Shown here in pieces: positions 14,940-17,498 of a stretch of DNA of 17,498 nucleotides (positions are counted from its first letter, which is position 1; each line of letters starts with the position of its first letter). The translations under genes were made by a program, and so were the position numbers. Source of the stretch: Rickettsiales bacterium (GTDB taxonomy: Bacteria; Pseudomonadota; Alphaproteobacteria; Rickettsiales; UBA1997); NCBI GenBank assembly GCA_947441695.1, contig CANEUK010000006.1:1-17498 (forward strand), written 5' to 3'. The notes beneath the pieces were generated by a model. That model worked only from the letters and a program-made list of their open reading frames with translations. It did no database searches and was not told where the DNA came from.

Positions 14940-16781
14940 TTATTCAACCGTCACCGATTTTGCTAAATTTCTTGGCTGATCAACGTCGTTTCCTTTAAAA
15001 AGCGCCACATAATAAGCCAGCAACTGCATTGAAACCACTGGCAAAATAGCTTCTTGAATTGATCCAGAAATTTGCGGAATTTCAATTTTGCTTTTTGCCA
15101 TTTTTCCAAATTTTTTTATCCCTTTTTTGTCGCTAATAAAAATTATTTTTCCACCACGGGCGTTTACTTCTTGAGCATTTGACAAAGTTTTTTCAAACAA
15201 ATCATTGGCCGAATTGTGCGGCGCAATCACGATTACGGGCAGTTTTTTATCAACTAAGGCAATTGTTCCGTGTTTTAATTCGCCAGCGGCAATTCCTTGG
15301 GCGTTGATATAAGAAAGCTCGCGAAATTTTAACGCCGCTTCAAAAGCGGTGATTTGTGAGATGCCGCGACCAATATAAAGTAAATTTTTAGCTTTGGTTA
15401 AAGAGCGCGCAATTTTTTTAATATTTTCAAGTTGTTTTTCGTCAAACAAATGAACCATCTTAGAACCAGATTCTGCAAGCTCTTGAAGTAATTTAGCTTT
15501 TTGCTGATGCGAGATTTTTTCTTTTAAAAATCCTAAATTAATTGCCAAAAGTGCCAAAACGCTAATTTGCGCCGTATAAGCTTTGGTTGACGCCACGCCA
15601 ATTTCTACGCCAGCAATTGTGCGAATTATTGAATGCGAAAGGTGCGCCATTGTGCTGTGCGCCACATTGACGATTGAAAGAATTTTTTGATTATTTTCTT
15701 TGGCAAATTTTAGTGCCGCCAAAGTATCGGCGGTTTCGCCCGACTGCGATATAAAAATCATCAAATTATCATCGCGAAATGGATGGGCGCGATAACGAAA
15801 TTCTGAAGCGATATCAACTTCAACTTCCACGCCAGAAATTTCTTCAAACAAATATTTGGCGCACATGCCCGAATAATAAGAAGTTCCGCAAGCAACAATG
15901 GTAATTTTTTTAATTGTTTTGAGGTCGAAAGCAAAGTTTGGTAAATGAATTTGGGCAGAGTTTAAATTTACATAAGCTTGAATTGTTTCTTCTAAAACGC
16001 GCGGCTGTTCGTAAATTTCTTTTAACATAAAATGATCGAATCCGTCTTTAGAAATGAGTGAATTTTGCATTTCCATCAGCTTTGGCTCTTTATTTAACGT
16101 GAAATTTTGGACATCAAAAACTTCGATATTATTTGACGAAATAAGCGCAAATTCTTCGTCTTCTAAAACAATAATTTTGTTGGTGTGATTGCCCAAAGCA
16201 TAAAAATCAGAAGCAACATAATTTTGATTTTTTCCAATTCCTAAAATCAGCGGAGAACCACGTTTGGCAACGGCAATTAGGTTTGGATTATCTTTAAAAA
16301 TAACTGCCAAAGCAAAAGTTCCTTTGATTTCTTTTGCGGCTTCGATCAAAGATTTTTTAACATCGCCAGTTTTTTCAAAATAATATTCAATCAAGTGCGG
16401 CAAAACTTCAGAATCGGTTTGGCTTAAAAACTTTGCGCCATTTTTTTGCAATTTTTCTTTAAGTTCGCGGTGATTTTCGATAATTCCGTTATGAACTACG
16501 CAAATTTTTGAAGAGGCGTGAGGATGAGAATTTTCTTGATTTGGCGCGCCATGAGTTGCCCAACGCGTGTGACCAATTCCAATTTGCGCTACAAATTTTT
16601 TTTGTAATAAAGCGTTTTCAAGTTGAGCAATTTTTCCTTCTTTTTTGATGGTTTCAAATTCGCCTTGATTAATAATTGCAATTCCCGCCGAGTCGTAGCC
16701 GCGATATTCAAGTTTTTTTAAGCCTTCTAAAATTATTTCAACCGAGTTTTTTGCGCCAACCACGCCAACAATTCCGCACAT
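14940..16781 (-). CDS. glmS: Glutamine-fructose-6-phosphate aminotransferase (isomerizing)
   Basis: GlmS makes glucosamine-6-phosphate from fructose-6-phosphate and glutamine, the first committed step toward UDP-GlcNAc for peptidoglycan and lipid A. The 613-residue protein is full length. The glutaminase domain begins with the nucleophile C2 (MCGIVGVVG) and shows YRGYDSAG (26-33) and HTRWATHG (71-78). Two SIS sugar-isomerase domains follow, with CGTSYYSG (C298 region), SQSGETADT (near 344-352), VASTKAYTAQ and the terminal DQPRNLAKSVTVE signature. Its presence, with the LpoA-like, AmgK-like and AMIN-domain genes, argues that the organism still builds peptidoglycan from scratch. No Shine-Dalgarno sequence precedes the ATG at 16779-16781. 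No glmS ribozyme is recognisable upstream, as expected outside Firmicutes. It is divergent from the AMIN-domain gene. Confidence 0.97.
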   Translation of the reverse strand: MCGIVGVVGAKNSVEIILEGLKKLEYRGYDSAGIAIINQGEFETIKKEGKIAQLENALLQKKFVAQIGIGHTRWATHGAPNQENSHPHASSKICVVHNGIIENHRELKEKLQKNGAKFLSQTDSEVLPHLIEYYFEKTGDVKKSLIEAAKEIKGTFALAVIFKDNPNLIAVAKRGSPLILGIGKNQNYVASDFYALGNHTNKIIVLEDEEFALISSNNIEVFDVQNFTLNKEPKLMEMQNSLISKDGFDHFMLKEIYEQPRVLEETIQAYVNLNSAQIHLPNFAFDLKTIKKITIVACGTSYYSGMCAKYLFEEISGVEVEVDIASEFRYRAHPFRDDNLMIFISQSGETADTLAALKFAKENNQKILSIVNVAHSTMAHLSHSIIRTIAGVEIGVASTKAYTAQISVLALLAINLGFLKEKISHQQKAKLLQELAESGSKMVHLFDEKQLENIKKIARSLTKAKNLLYIGRGISQITAFEAALKFRELSYINAQGIAAGELKHGTIALVDKKLPVIVIAPHNSANDLFEKTLSNAQEVNARGGKIIFISDKKGIKKFGKMAKSKIEIPQISGSIQEAILPVVSMQLLAYYVALFKGNDVDQPRNLAKSVTVE

Positions 16782-16996
16782 AAATTTGTTTTTTTATTTA
16801 TATTTAAATCAAATTCAAAATTAGTTTGAATTTAACAACCATTGAATTGATACAAAGCAAAACCAAGCTAGAAAGGCTTCCGCCTTAAGTAAATTGTAAT
16901 TTTTGGTAAGAATTAAAAGTTGCGCCAAAAGAAACCTAAAAATAAAAAGTTAATAAATTTTCTTCTATTTTTGATAGTCAAAATAATCTTTCATAA
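16782..16996. promoter_or_regulatory. Divergent glmS/AMIN-gene region with two hairpins
   Basis: The gap carries start signals for both flanking genes. An A/T stem (AAATTCAAA 16811-16819 with TTTGAATTT 16825-16833) lies about 30 bp upstream of glmS. A compact GC-containing stem, AAGGC 16873-16877 with GCCTT 16882-16886, has a tetraloop that reads GGAA, a GNRA loop, on the glmS (minus) strand. Neither has an adjacent T run typical of terminators. They could be leader structures of glmS or of no consequence. I cannot place promoter hexamers with confidence. Confidence 0.35.
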
Positions 16997-17498
16997 ATGT
17001 CGTTTTGCAAAAGCTTTAAAAACATCTTTTTTATTGCCTTGGTCGCCTGTTTTTTGACGTCAAAAACTTGGGCAAATGACGAAAAAATTTTGGTAAAAAA
17101 AATTAATTTTAACGTCCAAAATCAGTTAGAAATTTTTTTAACAAAAAAAACCGAATATAGAGCCTTTATTTTGAAAGAGCCTAACCGCTTGGTGATTGAT
17201 ATTGTTGGGGCTGATTTTGAAAAAATAGACCAAAAAAATAGCTTTCCTGACTTTGTTTTAGGATTTCGCCACAAAAAAAATGAGAACTCTTTGCGAATTG
17301 TTTTTGACCTAAATCAAAAAGTTTCCCTCGAAAAAACTAATTTTGAAAAATTGCCTAAAGAAAATTTAGCCAAAATTAGCATTGTAATTAGCAAAATAAA
17401 AAAGGTGGACAAAGCCTTGAATTTAAAGAGCCAAGAGGGTTTAGATTTTATCGGACAAAAGGCCGAAGAATTTTCTAAAGATTTTAAAGTTGAAACTA
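16997..17498 (+). CDS. AMIN-domain protein, probably N-acetylmuramoyl-L-alanine amidase (5' part)
   Basis: An open frame from ATG 16997 runs to the right edge (167 residues, partial). It begins with a Sec signal peptide: MSFCKSFKN, a hydrophobic core FFIALVACFLTS and a predicted cut after KTWA (residue 26). Residues 30-130 resemble the AMIN domain that targets AmiC-type amidases to septal peptidoglycan: EYRAFILKEPNRLVIDI (an R-x-V-x-D-type strand), then FVLGFRHKKNENSLRIVFDL, matching the family's i..iR......RiV.DL pattern. In such enzymes a zinc amidase_3 domain follows, which would lie beyond the window. An AMIN-bearing secretin is possible, but length and context favour an amidase that splits daughter-cell peptidoglycan. 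No Shine-Dalgarno sequence is visible; the signal peptide supports the start. It is divergent from glmS. Confidence 0.72.
   Translation, partial: MSFCKSFKNIFFIALVACFLTSKTWANDEKILVKKINFNVQNQLEIFLTKKTEYRAFILKEPNRLVIDIVGADFEKIDQKNSFPDFVLGFRHKKNENSLRIVFDLNQKVSLEKTNFEKLPKENLAKISIVISKIKKVDKALNLKSQEGLDFIGQKAEEFSKDFKVET

Noticed and set aside
16782..16996. glmS ribozyme upstream of glmS
   Set aside because: The conserved ribozyme core is not recognisable and the class is essentially limited to Firmicutes and relatives.
1..17498. tRNA, rRNA, CRISPR array or intein
   Set aside because: No cloverleaf, rRNA-like or regularly spaced repeat sequence was seen; DnaB and PolA are uninterrupted.
1..17498. 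Recoding of TGA as tryptophan
   Set aside because: Genes end naturally at TGA (8096-8098, 12092-12094) and conserved Trp positions use TGG.

Overview
This window looks like part of the chromosome of an AT-rich alphaproteobacterium, probably a host-associated lineage such as Rickettsiales or a relative. The evidence is strong A+T bias with K/N/I-rich proteins, an alphaproteobacterial-style AmgK-type sugar kinase (LRDFHADN motif), small intergenic gaps, an ankyrin-repeat gene and a candidate CE-clan cysteine-protease-like gene of the kind intracellular bacteria use against host cells. The order is an inference; no rRNA or other decisive marker is present. TGA is used as a stop (for example at 8096-8098 and 12092-12094), so the ordinary bacterial code applies.

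Layout. 3-437 (+) is the 3' end of fmt. 517-2682 (-) is a tight three-gene operon read leftward: a glutathione S-transferase, an AmgK-like sugar kinase and an unrecognised 171-residue protein. 2925-5711 (+) is polA, whose proofreading domain has lost its catalytic acids. The polA/rsmI convergent gap holds a 160-bp near-perfect palindrome with TA flanks and defined ends, a MITE-like element. rsmI (-) and an LpoA-like lipoprotein gene (+) follow as a divergent pair. 8192-9880 (-) is a large unrecognised gene with an ordered His/Asp/Gln/Cys set reminiscent of Ulp1/YopJ-type enzymes. A solitary copy of the palindrome's terminal repeat lies just upstream of its start. Then come tsaD (-), an ankyrin-repeat gene (+) with the only strong Shine-Dalgarno sequence in the window, dnaB (-), a metal-motif-rich outer-membrane protein gene (+), glmS (-), and the 5' part of an AMIN-domain (amidase-like) gene running off the right edge.

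How the genes relate. Most are housekeeping: translation initiation and tRNA/rRNA modification (fmt, tsaD, rsmI), replication and repair (polA, dnaB), and cell wall work (glmS makes glucosamine-6-phosphate; the AmgK-like kinase would salvage amino sugars; the LpoA-like lipoprotein and the AMIN protein act on peptidoglycan). This implies a retained peptidoglycan pathway. The accessory part is the candidate effector at 8192-9880, the ankyrin gene and the MITE-like repeats. The strongest lead for something new is the 562-residue protein at 8192-9880 and its association with the terminal repeat.
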